54,941 bases of DNA from Gammaproteobacteria bacterium (GCA_002746645.1 PDPU01000041.1:1-54941), one strand, 5' to 3'; numbered from the stretch's first letter, positions 8,764-18,470 are shown. Numbers and translations are program-made. Notes: generated by a model from the letters alone, not told the origin.

Positions 8764-9645
8764 TCAGTGTCGCACGGTGATCTGCTCGTCGTCGAGCACA
8801 GGATTCTCCGGTGTTGGCTGCGTGTTGCCGGCGAGGCTGCGATGGCTGTTGCCGTAGCGCAGCATGCTCAGGAAAATCGGCGCCGGCTCGGGATCACGCG
8901 GTGCTGCCCTGGTGGCAAGCGCCAGTGTGTGCATGGCGTGGCGGATGAAGCGCCAGCGAGTCCTCCAGTCGAGTTGCCTGTCGAGGAGGTTGATCGGCAT
9001 CGGCAGGTAGAGATTGATCTCGATGACCTTGAACTGGCCTTGCACGAGCGCATCGATGGAATCGGCACGCACGCTCATGCGGCTGATGCCGAAACGTCCG
9101 ACTTCGCCGACCCAGGCCGCAAGCTGTTGTTGCGAGGCGTCGTCGAATTGTGCGGTGATGTCGCGGTAGCATGTGTTGCCGTTGTGCTTGCTGTTGACGG
9201 GCAGGTGTTCGCTGGTATTGACCGCTTCGGTCACGGTAACGACATCGCGATGCTCGTCGTCACGATCGACGTCGATGACGAAGATTTCGAATTCGCGCGC
9301 GCCGTTGGCCGCTTCCTGCATGAGGTAGCGTCTTGAATCGCGGCCGACGCGTTTGCGCAGGGCGTCGAGTTCGTCGGCGTTGTCCACGCGCTCGACACCG
9401 TGAGAATTCTGTCCCCACTCGGGTTTGAGGAAGACCGGCCATTCTTCGGGCTGGATGGCCCCGTTGTCGACAGCCTGCCAGAGGTGCCAGCGATCGGGGA
9501 TGAGGCGGTCGATGGCGCGTTTCGAGAAGACGCCCTCGCGCTTCGAGAAATACGCGGCGTTGATCTGCCAGTAGCGCCAGGGCCCCACGCCTGTGCGCAG
9601 ACAGTACAGGATGTACGTGATGACCAGGAGAATCGTGATGTGCAT
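8764..9645 (-). CDS. Membrane-anchored ATP-grasp-like protein (first of a pair)
   Basis: 293 aa from the ATG at 9645, chosen because the protein then opens with a hydrophobic helix (ITILLVITYILYC), a likely membrane anchor; the frame is open to 9741. Downstream are WPVFLKPEWGQNSHGVERV, which resembles the ATP-grasp nucleotide-binding Lys strand, RYLMQEAANGAREFEIFVI, and FKVIEINLYLPMPINLL, in which Glu-x-Asn matches the metal-binding end. It is clearly diverged from the second ATP-grasp protein. As the first gene of the minus-strand operon it is followed 75 nt later by the second. One may activate a carboxylate and the other extend it, or they may work as a pair; this is inference. Confidence 0.78.
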   Translation of the reverse strand: MHITILLVITYILYCLRTGVGPWRYWQINAAYFSKREGVFSKRAIDRLIPDRWHLWQAVDNGAIQPEEWPVFLKPEWGQNSHGVERVDNADELDALRKRVGRDSRRYLMQEAANGAREFEIFVIDVDRDDEHRDVVTVTEAVNTSEHLPVNSKHNGNTCYRDITAQFDDASQQQLAAWVGEVGRFGISRMSVRADSIDALVQGQFKVIEINLYLPMPINLLDRQLDWRTRWRFIRHAMHTLALATRAAPRDPEPAPIFLSMLRYGNSHRSLAGNTQPTPENPVLDDEQITVRH

Positions 9646-10240
9646 GGAAATGTAGCCGCGCTGGTTTCGAGCGTTGTGAGTCGGTCCGGTGAGGTCTGGC
9701 CGGAATTGTCGATGATTGTTTGCCGAGCGGGGCCGAAGCATTGCACCGCGAATGTGGCGACCTGCGTGTGCCCCTGGTTGCCTGCTGTCCGATGTCGGTG
9801 ATGCGGATCAGTCTCGTGTAACACACCATCCGGGTATTCACTTCGTGACTGCTCCGGGCCATTCTGACAGCATTCAATGCACCACGCTCCTCTGGTTTGG
9901 CTACAAGTTGGAGAGCCACGTGCGCCGGAACCCGCAAGCGGGGTCAGTCCAGGTACGGCAGGCGCCTCTCGCAGGGCCGCCAGGTGCTGCTGACAGGTGC
10001 TCGGGCTCGGCTGACAAAACACTTGCAATGGCGAAAACTGCATTGCACTATGCGGTACAATGCTCCGATTTACCCCGGCGGCAATCGCCGGGCCGGTGGT
10101 GCTGTCATCCAGTGGCAGTTCGCGGCCCGGCCGTTGCCGTTGGCGATTCGGGTTTTCTGCACGTATCGGCAATGCCTGCAACCACAGCGTTTGCAGGGCC
10201 TTGCCGACACGGGCAATCAACGTGACCTCGTGAGTACACC
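9646..10240. other. Divergent intergenic region between the ATP-grasp operon and the EF-G gene
   Basis: About 595 nt, unusually long for this window. It should carry promoters for both directions. A TACAAT at 10056-10061 could be a -10 box for the EF-G gene, but no good -35 lies at the right distance. Short open frames on the plus strand (for example ending near 10225) look like chance. No riboswitch or tRNA was recognised. Confidence 0.45.
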
Positions 10241-12325
10241 ATGACTGACCTCTCCAAATACCGGAACATCGGTATCTTTGCCCACGTGGATGCGGGCAAG
10301 ACCACCACCACCGAGCGCATCCTCAAGCTCACCGGCAAGATCCACAAGACCGGCGAAGTCCACGATGGCCAGGCCACCACCGACTTCATGGAGCAGGAGC
10401 AGGAGCGAGGCATCACCATCCAGTCGGCCGCCACGAGCTGCGAATGGGACGGTCACCGCCTCAACATCATCGATACTCCCGGACACGTCGACTTCACCGT
10501 CGAGGTGTACCGTTCGCTGAAGGTGCTCGACGGTGGTATCGGTGTGTTCTGTGGTTCGGGTGGTGTCGAGCCGCAGTCGGAAACCAACTGGCGCTATGCC
10601 AACGAATCCGAAGTGTCGCGTCTGATCTTCGTCAACAAGCTTGATCGAATGGGGGCGGATTTCTACCGCGTCGTCAAGCAGATCAAGGACGTGCTCGGCG
10701 CGAAGCCTCTCGTCATGACGCTGCCGATCGGCACCGAGTCGGACTTCAAGGGAGTGGTCGACCTCATGACCCAGAAGGCACTTGTCTGGGACGAGTCGGG
10801 CGATCCCGCTGCCTATGAAGTCACCGATGTCCCGGCCGACATGGAGGCCGATGTGGCCAAGTGGCGCGAGGAACTGGTCGAGACGGCGCTCGAACAGGAC
10901 GACGACGCCATGGAAGCCTACCTCGAAGGCGAAGAACCCTCGCTCGACACACTCAAGGCCTGCATCCGCAAGGGCACCATCAACCTCTCGTTCTTCCCGA
11001 CCTTCTGTGGCTCGGCCTTCAAGAACAAGGGCATTCAACTGGTGCTCGACGGTGTCGTGGATTATCTCCCCGATCCCACCCAGGTGAAGCCGCAGCCTGA
11101 AGTCGATCTCGAAGGCAACGAAACCGGCGAATTTGCCGAGGTGGATCCGAGCCATCCGCTCCGTGCCCTCGCGTTCAAGATCATGGACGACCGTTATGGC
11201 GCTCTGACCTTCATTCGCGTCTATTCGGGTGTCATGAACAAGGGCGATACGATCATGAATACCTTCACGGGCAAGACCGAGCGAATCGGTCGCATCGTGG
11301 AGATGCACGCCGATGACGTGAAGGATCTCGACAGCGCGCAGGCCGGTGACATCGTGGCCGTCGTGAGCATGAAGAACGTGCAGACCGGCCATACCCTGGC
11401 CGATCCGAAGCAACCTGCCACGCTCGAGCCGATGGTCTTCCCCGATCCCGTCATCTCCATCGCGGTCAAGCCGAAGGACAAGGCCGGCAACGAGAAGATG
11501 GGGGTCGCACTCGGCAAGATGATTGCCGAGGATCCCTCCTTCCGCGTCATGACCGACGAGGAAAGCGGCGAAACCATCCTCATGGGCATGGGCGAGCTGC
11601 ACCTCGACATCAAGATCGATATCCTCAAGCGTACCCACGGTGTGGAAGTCGAGGTCGGCAAGCCGCAGGTGGCCTACCGCGAGACCATCACGCAGCGCAT
11701 CGAAGATTCCTACACCCACAAGAAGCAGTCGGGTGGTTCGGGTCAGTTCGGCAAGATCGACTACGTCATCGAGCCGCTCGAAGCCGGTTCCGGTTTCGAG
11801 TTCGAGTCGGTAGTCACCGGCGGTAACGTGCCGCGTGAATACTGGCCGGCCGTGCAGAAGGGCTTTGAACAGAGCATGGACGAAGGTGTGCTCGCGGGGT
11901 ACCCGCTGCTCGACTTCAAGGTCACGCTGGTCGACGGCGGTTTCCACGCAGTCGATTCCTCGGCACTGGCTTTCGAAATTGCTGCCAAGGCTGCTTACCG
12001 CCAGTCAATACCGAAGGCCGGCCCGCAGCTCATCGAGCCGATCATGAAGGTGGACGTGTTCACCCCCGAAGATCACGTCGGTGACGTCATCGGTGACCTC
12101 AACCGTCGCCGTGGCATGATCAAGTCACAGGAGCCGGGTGCCACGGGTGTGCGCATCAAGGCCGATGTGCCGCTTTCGGAAATGTTCGGTTACATCGGTG
12201 ATCTGCGCACCATGACCTCGGGTCGTGGCCAGTTCTCGATGGAGTTCGGCCACTACATGCCATGTCCGAAGAACGTGGCCGAAGTGGTCATCAAGGAAGC
12301 TCAGGAACGAAAGGCCAGGGCTTGA
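10241..12325 (+). CDS. fusA: Elongation factor G, second (FusA2/EF-G2-type) paralogue
   Basis: 694 aa, full length. G1 [10 protein letters not shown]3 DTPGH and G4 NKLD are all present, and residues after about 290 cover domains II-V, ending [20 protein letters not shown]. The opening [17 protein letters not shown] and the [17 protein letters not shown] switch I match the EF-G copy that Vibrio and Pseudomonas carry in addition to the str-operon EF-G. The isolated location, with no rpsL, rpsG or tuf beside it, agrees. EF-G is a ribosomal GTPase for translocation and, with RRF, recycling; the second copies often specialise. A hairpin with a TTCG loop lies 17 nt after the stop. Confidence 0.95.
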   Translation: MTDLSKYRNIGIFAHVDAGKTTTTERILKLTGKIHKTGEVHDGQATTDFMEQEQERGITIQSAATSCEWDGHRLNIIDTPGHVDFTVEVYRSLKVLDGGIGVFCGSGGVEPQSETNWRYANESEVSRLIFVNKLDRMGADFYRVVKQIKDVLGAKPLVMTLPIGTESDFKGVVDLMTQKALVWDESGDPAAYEVTDVPADMEADVAKWREELVETALEQDDDAMEAYLEGEEPSLDTLKACIRKGTINLSFFPTFCGSAFKNKGIQLVLDGVVDYLPDPTQVKPQPEVDLEGNETGEFAEVDPSHPLRALAFKIMDDRYGALTFIRVYSGVMNKGDTIMNTFTGKTERIGRIVEMHADDVKDLDSAQAGDIVAVVSMKNVQTGHTLADPKQPATLEPMVFPDPVISIAVKPKDKAGNEKMGVALGKMIAEDPSFRVMTDEESGETILMGMGELHLDIKIDILKRTHGVEVEVGKPQVAYRETITQRIEDSYTHKKQSGGSGQFGKIDYVIEPLEAGSGFEFESVVTGGNVPREYWPAVQKGFEQSMDEGVLAGYPLLDFKVTLVDGGFHAVDSSALAFEIAAKAAYRQSIPKAGPQLIEPIMKVDVFTPEDHVGDVIGDLNRRRGMIKSQEPGATGVRIKADVPLSEMFGYIGDLRTMTSGRGQFSMEFGHYMPCPKNVAEVVIKEAQERKARA

Positions 12326-12342
12326 TCGTCTCGGTACCGTCA

Positions 12343-12362
12343 ACTCGGGCTTCGGCCCGAGT
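12343..12362 (+). terminator. Stable hairpin after the EF-G gene (possible terminator)
   Basis: ACTCGGGC-TTCG-GCCCGAGT forms a perfect 8-bp stem closed by a UUCG tetraloop, 17 nt after the stop codon. There is no T-run behind it, so it may act as a 3' stabiliser or a weak terminator. Confidence 0.5.
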
Positions 12363-12493
12363 GTACGGGTTCGAGAACCCTGGCCGAGTGCATTGGTCCG
12401 GGTGCGCGGGTCGGAGTAGGTTGGCCCGAGTGCGCAGGCCCTGAAAATCCGTGGGGATTCTTTCCCCGTCATCATGCAGCCCTTGTCGAACCC

Positions 12494-13456
12494 ATGACCT
12501 TGTCGATGCACACTGCCACGAGCCACACTCCTGCCACCAGACACGCCACGGCGAGTGACAGCGCGAGCAGCAGGCTGCGTCTTCTCGTCGCGGGTCTGTT
12601 TGGTGCCTTGCTGGGTGCCTGTGGTGGTGGCTCCGATGGTGGAGATGCCGCCTTCGTCATGGAAGACTACGACGGCAACTGGTACATGGACATCCAGGTC
12701 GGGAACGATGCCTCGAGTGAATGCAAGGAGGCATCGGCACGCCTTGAAGTGGCCAGTGGCGTGATCGATGGAACGCTCTTCAACAATGCGGCGGGCGGAT
12801 TCAAGGGGTCGATCATGAACGACCAGAACCTGTCGGGTACGGTCGCTGCAAACGCGGCCGGGCAGGTGCCCACGGAATTCACCGGCTCGGCAGAAGGCGG
12901 CAATCTGGCGGGAGAATGGTCCGACGATGCCGGTTGCCTCGGTACCTGGTCAGCGCGCCGCGTCGATAACGTCATGGTCAGCGACTACGATGGCGAATGG
13001 CTTGTCGACATTCCGTCGAGCGACAAGGATGCAAGCGACTGCAAGGATACCAGCGGGCGCATGCGACTGGATGGGGGTATCATTGTCGGCAAACTCGGTG
13101 AGAATGACGCTTCCTATTCGGCCGTACTCAGGGATGACGGTTGGATCGACGAAGGTGTGGCCTTCGAACCGGGTGAGACGCCCTATGCACGCTTTCATGG
13201 CACGGCGACCGGCCCCGATCTGCTTTCCGGACGCTGGCGGTATCCCGGCAATGAATGCTTCGGCACCTGGAGTGCCACGCGCGCACAAGGTGCGGACACG
13301 GGTACAGACACGAACGCGGACACGGGTGCAGACACGAACGCGGATACGGACGCGAACACGAACACGGATACGAACACCGACACCGACACGAACACCCATA
13401 CAGACACGGGTACGGTTACGAATACCGACACGGTCGAGAACGCAGACGAGTACTGA
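12494..13456 (+). CDS. Lipoprotein with two tandem Cys-bracketed modules and an Asp/Thr/Asn repeat tail
   Basis: 320 aa. A long polar N-region is followed by a hydrophobic stretch and the lipobox LGAC with Cys43, then GGGSDGG. Two homologous modules follow: residues about 56-155 (YDGNWYMDI ... GCLGTWSARR) and about 165-265 (YDGEWLVDI ... ECFGTWSATR). Each has one Cys near its start and one near its end, so a disulfide per module is likely. The last 55 residues are DTGTDTNADT-like repeats ending in ENADEY. I recognise no family. The plan (lipid anchor, two copies of a small module, low-complexity linker or tail) is shared with the lipoprotein near 53-54 kb. Probably surface-exposed. Confidence 0.8.
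   Translation: MTLSMHTATSHTPATRHATASDSASSRLRLLVAGLFGALLGACGGGSDGGDAAFVMEDYDGNWYMDIQVGNDASSECKEASARLEVASGVIDGTLFNNAAGGFKGSIMNDQNLSGTVAANAAGQVPTEFTGSAEGGNLAGEWSDDAGCLGTWSARRVDNVMVSDYDGEWLVDIPSSDKDASDCKDTSGRMRLDGGIIVGKLGENDASYSAVLRDDGWIDEGVAFEPGETPYARFHGTATGPDLLSGRWRYPGNECFGTWSATRAQGADTGTDTNADTGADTNADTDANTNTDTNTDTDTNTHTDTGTVTNTDTVENADEY
13300..13440 (+). repeat. Asp/Thr/Asn-coding hexanucleotide-based tandem repeat
   Basis: Imperfect repeats of ACACGAACGCGG, ACACGGGT and GATACGAACACC units code the DTNADTGADT tail of the lipoprotein. The period is 6 nt, variable in phase only by multiples of 3. Confidence 0.82.
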
Positions 13457-13564
13457 CTTCAGTCACTGCTGCCCGCGTGCGTGAGCCTGCATGGGCTGTT
13501 CATAGTATCGGATCAAGCCTCGTGCCCGCATCGACGGTGGAATGCCGTGACTTCGGAACCACGC

Positions 13565-14809
13565 ATGAAAAACTCAGGTTACTTCGGGCGCTTCGGCGGC
13601 GCCTTCATTCCGGAAATTCTCGTCCCCACTTTCGATCAGCTCGAGTCGGCCTTTCTCGACGCGAAGGATGACCCGGACTTCTGGGAAGAATACCGTCAGT
13701 TCATGGCGAGCTATTCGGGACGCCCCACGCCCATCACGCCGCTCGAGAATCTCGGTCGTGAACTGGGTGGTGCACGCATCTACGCCAAGCGCGAGGATCT
13801 CAATCACACTGGCGCGCACAAGGCCAACAATGTCATGGGGCAGGGGCTTCTGACCCGGCGCATGGGCAAGACCCGCGTCATTGCCGAAACCGGTGCCGGA
13901 CAGCACGGCGTGGCGACCGCCACGATGGCAGCGCGATTCGGTTTCGAGTGCACCATCTACATGGGTGCGCACGATGTGGAAAGGCAACGCCCCAACGTGT
14001 TCTGGATGGAACAGCTCGGTGCCTCGGTCGTTCCCGTCGAGGACGGCAGCCGGACGCTCAAGGATGCGATCAACGAAGCCTTCCGCGACTGGGTCACCAA
14101 CATGGACAATACCCATTACGTGCTCGGTACGGCCTGCGGTCCGCATCCGTTCCCGGAAATGGTCAGCTGGTTCCAGTCCATCATCGGCATGGAAGCGCGG
14201 CAACAGATGCTCGACATGACCGGCAGGCTCCCCGATCGCGTGTACGCCTGCGTCGGTGGTGGCTCGAACGCCATGGGGATCTTCAGTGGTTTCATGGATG
14301 ACGCGGAGGTCGAACTCATCGGTGTCGAAGGCGGGGGGCGCGGGCAAGGCATCGGCGAACACGCCGCGCGGCTCGCCTACGATGACGCGAGCGTCGGCGT
14401 CGCCCAGGGCTACAAGACCTTCTTTCTCCAGGACGCCGACGGCCAGATGCAGGACACGCACAGCGTCTCGGCGGGGCTCGACTACGTAGGCGTCTCGCCG
14501 ATTCTCTCCGATTTGTCGGAGAGCGGTCGTGTCCGCTTCGAAGCCGCCGAAGACCGGGACGTGGTCGCCGCCATGCAACTCACGGTCAGGAGTGAAGGCC
14601 TGATCCCGGCGCTCGAATCCTCGCACGCTTTCGCCCAGGCCTACCGCGAAGCGCCGTCGATGAACTCGGATGACATCATCCTGATCAACCAGTCAGGTCG
14701 CGCCGACAAGGACATCTTCACCGTGGCCGACGCCGTGGAGGATCCCTTGTGGCGTGAGTTCATCATCCGCAAGGCGGCCGAATACCAAACGTCACAACGC
14801 CAACGGTAA
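13565..14809 (+). CDS. trpB: Tryptophan synthase beta chain
   Basis: 414 aa from the ATG at 13565 (MKNSGYFGRFGG), the usual TrpB start; the frame is open to 13481. TrpB joins indole to L-serine with PLP in the cytosolic alpha2-beta2 complex. The PLP lysine is Lys86 in HTGAHKANN, followed by GQGLLTRRMGKTRVIAETGAGQHG, and the phosphate-binding GGGSNAMG lies at about residue 230. It is followed 6 nt later by trpA, so the two chains are made together. No other trp genes (trpC, trpD, trpE, trpF) lie in the window. Confidence 0.96.
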   Translation: MKNSGYFGRFGGAFIPEILVPTFDQLESAFLDAKDDPDFWEEYRQFMASYSGRPTPITPLENLGRELGGARIYAKREDLNHTGAHKANNVMGQGLLTRRMGKTRVIAETGAGQHGVATATMAARFGFECTIYMGAHDVERQRPNVFWMEQLGASVVPVEDGSRTLKDAINEAFRDWVTNMDNTHYVLGTACGPHPFPEMVSWFQSIIGMEARQQMLDMTGRLPDRVYACVGGGSNAMGIFSGFMDDAEVELIGVEGGGRGQGIGEHAARLAYDDASVGVAQGYKTFFLQDADGQMQDTHSVSAGLDYVGVSPILSDLSESGRVRFEAAEDRDVVAAMQLTVRSEGLIPALESSHAFAQAYREAPSMNSDDIILINQSGRADKDIFTVADAVEDPLWREFIIRKAAEYQTSQRQR

Positions 14810-14815
14810 TCACTC

Positions 14816-15583
14816 ATGCTCGAAGCCGCCATCCGCGAAAGACTCAAGCAGAAAGAGCTGCTGCTGATGACGCACATCGTGCTTGGCTACCGCGACTTCG
14901 ACGAATCGCTGCGCGTCGTCGAACGCATGGTCGAGGCAGGCGTCGATCTCATGGAACTGCAGATTCCATTCTCCGAGCCCATGGCCGACGGCCCCGTGAT
15001 CCTGCACGCCAATGCCGCGGCACTGAAGGCGGGAGCCACGGTGGAGCGCTGTTTCGAAGTGGCCGAGGGCATCACGAAGCGCTTCGACATTCCCTTCCTG
15101 TACATGACCTACTACAACATCCTGTTCCGCCAGGGTGTTGCCGAGTTCGTTGCACGGTGCTCGCGTATCGGTATCCAGGCCTGCATTGTGCCGGACCTGC
15201 CACCTGATGAAGGCCGCGAGTATCTCGAGGCGATGCAGGCCGCCAGCCTGGCACCCGTGCATATCTTCACACCCAACACCGATGATGCACGCATGCGCTA
15301 TCTTGACGCCAATTCCGCCGGCATGATCTACTGTGTGGCACGCAAGGGTGTCACCGGCAGGAACACCGACTTCAACGAGGACATGAGCGATTACCTGGCG
15401 CGCTGCCGCGCCGCCACGGATCTGCCGCTTGCGGTCGGCTTCGGGTTGAAGTCGGCGGAAGACGTCGCTTTCCTTCGCGGCAAGGCCGATATCGCCGTGG
15501 TCGGGTCGGAAACCATTCGTGTGCTCGAGCGCGAAGGCGTCGATGCCGTCGAGACGTTCATCCGCAGTCTGCTTGTGCCCTGA
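14816..15583 (+). CDS. trpA: Tryptophan synthase alpha chain
   Basis: 255 aa. TrpA cleaves indole-3-glycerol phosphate to indole and glyceraldehyde 3-phosphate and passes indole to TrpB. The catalytic pair is Glu47 and Asp58 within LMELQIPFSEPMADGP. The phosphate-binding end LAVGFGLKSAEDVAFLRG and VVGSETIRVL is also present. The sequence (LMTHIVLGY, SEPMADGPVI) is of a type more diverged than the enterobacterial enzyme. The start lies 6 nt after the trpB stop. Confidence 0.95.
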   Translation: MLEAAIRERLKQKELLLMTHIVLGYRDFDESLRVVERMVEAGVDLMELQIPFSEPMADGPVILHANAAALKAGATVERCFEVAEGITKRFDIPFLYMTYYNILFRQGVAEFVARCSRIGIQACIVPDLPPDEGREYLEAMQAASLAPVHIFTPNTDDARMRYLDANSAGMIYCVARKGVTGRNTDFNEDMSDYLARCRAATDLPLAVGFGLKSAEDVAFLRGKADIAVVGSETIRVLEREGVDAVETFIRSLLVP

Positions 15584-15670
15584 CGTTCCGGGAGTGTCCT
15601 GCGTATGTGACCACGCAGAATCCGCGCGCCCGACGTGCCTGTCAGTGCCCTGATTTCCCGAATCATTCGA

Positions 15671-17227
15671 ATGTCCATGAACACGAAGCAGCCACCGAAC
15701 ATACTGATCTTCATGGTCGATCAGTTGAACGGCACCTTGTTTCCGGATGGGCCGGCGGATTGGCTGCACACACCGAACCTCAAGCGCCTCGCAGAGCGTT
15801 CCACGCGCTTCGTGAATGCCTATACCGCGTCGCCGCTCTGTGCGCCGGGGCGAGCAAGCTACATGTCGGGGTTGCTGCCCTCGCGCACTCGTGTTTACGA
15901 CAACGCTGCCGAGTTTGCCTCCGACATCCCCACCTACGCGCATCACCTGCGTCGCGCGGGTTACCACACCTGTCTGTCGGGCAAGATGCACTTCGTGGGG
16001 CCCGATCAACTCCACGGTTTCGAAGCGCGCCTCACCACCGACATCTATCCGCCGGACTTCGGCTGGACGCCTGACTATCGAAAGCCCGGCGAGCGAATCG
16101 ACTGGTGGTATCACAACCTGGGTTCGGTGACGGGGGCCGGGGTTGCAGAAATCACCAACCAGCTCGAGTTCGACGACGAGGTGGCCTACCATGCAACCCG
16201 CAAGATCTACGACATGGCACGGGGGCATGACGAGCGCCCCTGGTGTCTGACGGTCAGCTTCACTCACCCGCACGATCCCTACGTGGCACGCCGGAAATAC
16301 TGGAATCTCTACGAAGACTGCGAACATCTTCTGCCCGAGATCGAGGCCTTCGACTATCTGCAGCATGACCCGCATTCCAGGCGCATCTTCGATGCCAACG
16401 ACTGGCGCAACTTCGACATCACCGAGAATGACATTCGCCGCTCGCGTCGCGCCTATTTTGCCAACGTGAGTTATCTCGACGACAGGATAGGCGAGATTCT
16501 CGACACACTTGATGCCACCCGTCAGGAAGCCATCGTCATGTTCGTTTCCGATCACGGCGACATGCTGGGCGAGCGCGGACTCTGGTTCAAGATGACCTTC
16601 TTCGAAGGCTCGGCCCGGGTGCCGCTCATGATTGCGGCACCCGGCATGCCCGCTGGCAGCGTCTCGCTGCCGGTATCCACGATCGATGTCACACCCACGC
16701 TCTGCGATCTCGCAGGTGTTGCCATCGACGAGATCGCCCCCTGGGTCGAAGGGGAAAGCCTCGTGCCGGTGGCCAACGGAAACGCTCGATCAAAGCCGGT
16801 CGCGATGGAGTATGCGGCCGAGGCATCCTACGCGCCGCTCGTGGCGCTGCGTGACGAACGCTACAAATACACCCGCTGTTCGCTTGACCCCGAACAATTG
16901 TTCGATCTCGCGGCCGATCCGCACGAACTCGTGAACCTCGCCGACAAACAGAACGGGGCGCGAAACGGGGCGCAAATTGATGCCGAGGCCGTCGCTGCGC
17001 TGCAGCGATTCCGCGTCCTCGCCGATGAGCGCTGGGATCTCGACGCTTTCGATGCGGCCGTGCGCGAGAGCCAGGCGCGGCGCTGGGTGGTGTACGAAGC
17101 ACTCAGGAACGGTGCTTACTTCCCCTGGGATTTCCAGCCGCTGCAGAAGGCTTCCGAGCGCTTCATGCGCAACCACATGGATCTCAATGTGGTGGAAGAG
17201 AAGCAGCGGTTTCCACGAGGCGAGTAA
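15671..17227 (+). CDS. betC: Choline-sulfatase (type I sulfatase)
   Basis: 518 aa from the ATG at 15671; an ATG two codons later is equally possible, and no strong ribosome site decides. The sulfatase signature LCAPGRASYMSG carries the Cys57-x-Pro-x-Arg61 motif whose Cys is converted to formylglycine. Metal ligands are seen in MVDQLNG near residue 17 and SDHGDMLGERGLW near residue 300. The NILIFMVDQLNGTLF opening and the RKYWNLYED and MEYAAE segments fit BetC, which releases choline and sulfate from choline-O-sulfate, feeding glycine-betaine synthesis or carbon and sulfur supply. No signal peptide, as for cytosolic BetC. No betA, betB or sulfatase-maturase gene lies nearby. Confidence 0.88.
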   Translation: MSMNTKQPPNILIFMVDQLNGTLFPDGPADWLHTPNLKRLAERSTRFVNAYTASPLCAPGRASYMSGLLPSRTRVYDNAAEFASDIPTYAHHLRRAGYHTCLSGKMHFVGPDQLHGFEARLTTDIYPPDFGWTPDYRKPGERIDWWYHNLGSVTGAGVAEITNQLEFDDEVAYHATRKIYDMARGHDERPWCLTVSFTHPHDPYVARRKYWNLYEDCEHLLPEIEAFDYLQHDPHSRRIFDANDWRNFDITENDIRRSRRAYFANVSYLDDRIGEILDTLDATRQEAIVMFVSDHGDMLGERGLWFKMTFFEGSARVPLMIAAPGMPAGSVSLPVSTIDVTPTLCDLAGVAIDEIAPWVEGESLVPVANGNARSKPVAMEYAAEASYAPLVALRDERYKYTRCSLDPEQLFDLAADPHELVNLADKQNGARNGAQIDAEAVAALQRFRVLADERWDLDAFDAAVRESQARRWVVYEALRNGAYFPWDFQPLQKASERFMRNHMDLNVVEEKQRFPRGE

Positions 17228-17302
17228 ACTGCGCTGGCCTGACCGGCGGGGTGAGTGTTAGGGTATGCCGCAATCATTCCACCCTGTTAGCAGGAGCACG
17301 TC

Positions 17303-17764
17303 ATGTCCGGAGCTGCCGAACCTGTCACCATTGTCTGTCCGCACTGCCTCGTCAGCAATCGCGTGCCGAAAAACCGGCTTGACGATTTACCTCGCTGTGG
17401 CAAGTGCAAGGACGTGCTGTTCACCGGCAAACCCGTGGCGCTTGACGATGGCGGTTTTCAGAAGATGTTCAGAAACAACGGCACGCCGGTACTGGTGGAC
17501 TTCTGGGCCGAGTGGTGTGGTCCCTGCCGCCAGATGGCACCGGCTTTCGAAGCTGCCGCCGCCCGGCTGGAACCGGAATTGCGGCTCGTCAAGGTGAATG
17601 TGGATGAAGCGAAGCAGGCTGCGGCGCAGTTTGCCATCCGCAGCATTCCGACCCTCGCGCTGTTGAAGGACGGCGGTGAAATCGCCAGTCAGCCCGGTGC
17701 CATGAGCGAGAACCAGATCGTGGAATGGGTGCACCACGTATTGCCGCCCGAGCCACCACTCTGA
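17303..17764 (+). CDS. trxC: Thioredoxin 2 with N-terminal zinc-binding motif
   Basis: 153 aa. Two Cys pairs near the start (Cys12/Cys15 in VCPHC, Cys32/Cys35 in RCGKC) form the zinc site that distinguishes TrxC from TrxA. The active site is WCGPC (Cys72, Cys75) in the FWAEWCGPCRQMAP block, followed by the cis-Pro segment SIPTLALLKDG. It is a cytosolic disulfide reductase, in E. coli under oxidative-stress control. AGGAG lies 8 nt before the ATG. The next gene codes a MOSC protein. Confidence 0.93.
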   Translation: MSGAAEPVTIVCPHCLVSNRVPKNRLDDLPRCGKCKDVLFTGKPVALDDGGFQKMFRNNGTPVLVDFWAEWCGPCRQMAPAFEAAAARLEPELRLVKVNVDEAKQAAAQFAIRSIPTLALLKDGGEIASQPGAMSENQIVEWVHHVLPPEPPL

Positions 17765-17827
17765 GACTGTCGGCGTAACCGTGCCCGCCAGCAAAGGGCG
17801 GTGGGCGAAACCTGAGTTCGAATCGAC

Positions 17828-18409
17828 ATGCCCATACTGAACCCCACCGGGCAGCAGGCCCGGATCGAATTCCTCGCCGTGGTATCGGGCGAGAAGGGTA
17901 TTGCATCCACCGCGGTCGATAGCCTGACCCTCGACTTCGGCGGCATCGTCGGTGACACCCACTACGGCAGCACACGCGCTTCCTGCGCGCGCGTGCAACG
18001 CCAGTACCCGAAAGGCACCGAAATCCACAACTGCCGTCAACTGTCGGTGCTGAGCCTCGAGGAGATCGAGCAGATACGGCAGGCCATGGACATCGCCGAA
18101 CTCGACCCGACGTGGCTCGGTGCCAGTCTTGTCATATCGGGCATTCCGGATTTCACGCATGTGCCGCCCGCCTCGCGCCTCATTGCCGAGAACGGTACCG
18201 CCATCGTGATCGACATGGAAAATGCGCCCTGCCGGTTCCCGGGCCTGGTCATCGAGGAGCGCTTTCCCGGCAAGGGAGCGCGCTTTCCTCGGGAAGCACT
18301 TGGTCGCCGTGGTGTAACCTGTTACGTCGAGCGCCCCGGCACCCTCGTGAAGGGCGATACTCTGCAACTGCATTGTCCGCCGAAAAACAACTGGCAGGGC
18401 TGGCCTTGA
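17828..18409 (+). CDS. MOSC domain protein
   Basis: 193 aa, almost entirely one MOSC domain. Seen are the opening GEKGIASTAVDSLTLDFGGI, then VGDTHYGSTR, the RQLSVLSLEEIE strand and the NAPCRFPG segment with the Cys conserved in MOSC proteins that hold the molybdenum cofactor sulfur. MOSC proteins of this single-domain kind (YiiM-like in plan) transfer sulfur to, or reduce substrates with, molybdenum cofactor. The substrate is not predictable. It follows trxC by 63 nt on the same strand; a thioredoxin could act as reductant, but that is inference. Confidence 0.85.
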   Translation: MPILNPTGQQARIEFLAVVSGEKGIASTAVDSLTLDFGGIVGDTHYGSTRASCARVQRQYPKGTEIHNCRQLSVLSLEEIEQIRQAMDIAELDPTWLGASLVISGIPDFTHVPPASRLIAENGTAIVIDMENAPCRFPGLVIEERFPGKGARFPREALGRRGVTCYVERPGTLVKGDTLQLHCPPKNNWQGWP

Positions 18410-18470
18410 GCACCATGCCGTTTCGGCACACCAGCTTCCTGCGGCTCCCGACCCAGGCGCGACGCGACCC

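Noticed and set aside
7672..9336. Long plus-strand open frame over the two ATP-grasp genes
   Set aside because: It is the antisense of both ATP-grasp genes, which have recognisable motifs on the minus strand.
10217..11947. Long minus-strand open frame opposite the EF-G gene
   Set aside because: High GC third positions on the plus strand create a stop-poor reverse frame; EF-G on the plus strand is certain.
12362..12382. A GGGTTCGAGAACCC word resembling a tRNA T-arm
   Set aside because: The loop would have 8 nt, no acceptor, D or anticodon arms fit around it, and it lies right after the EF-G stop. I take it as chance or part of 3' structure.
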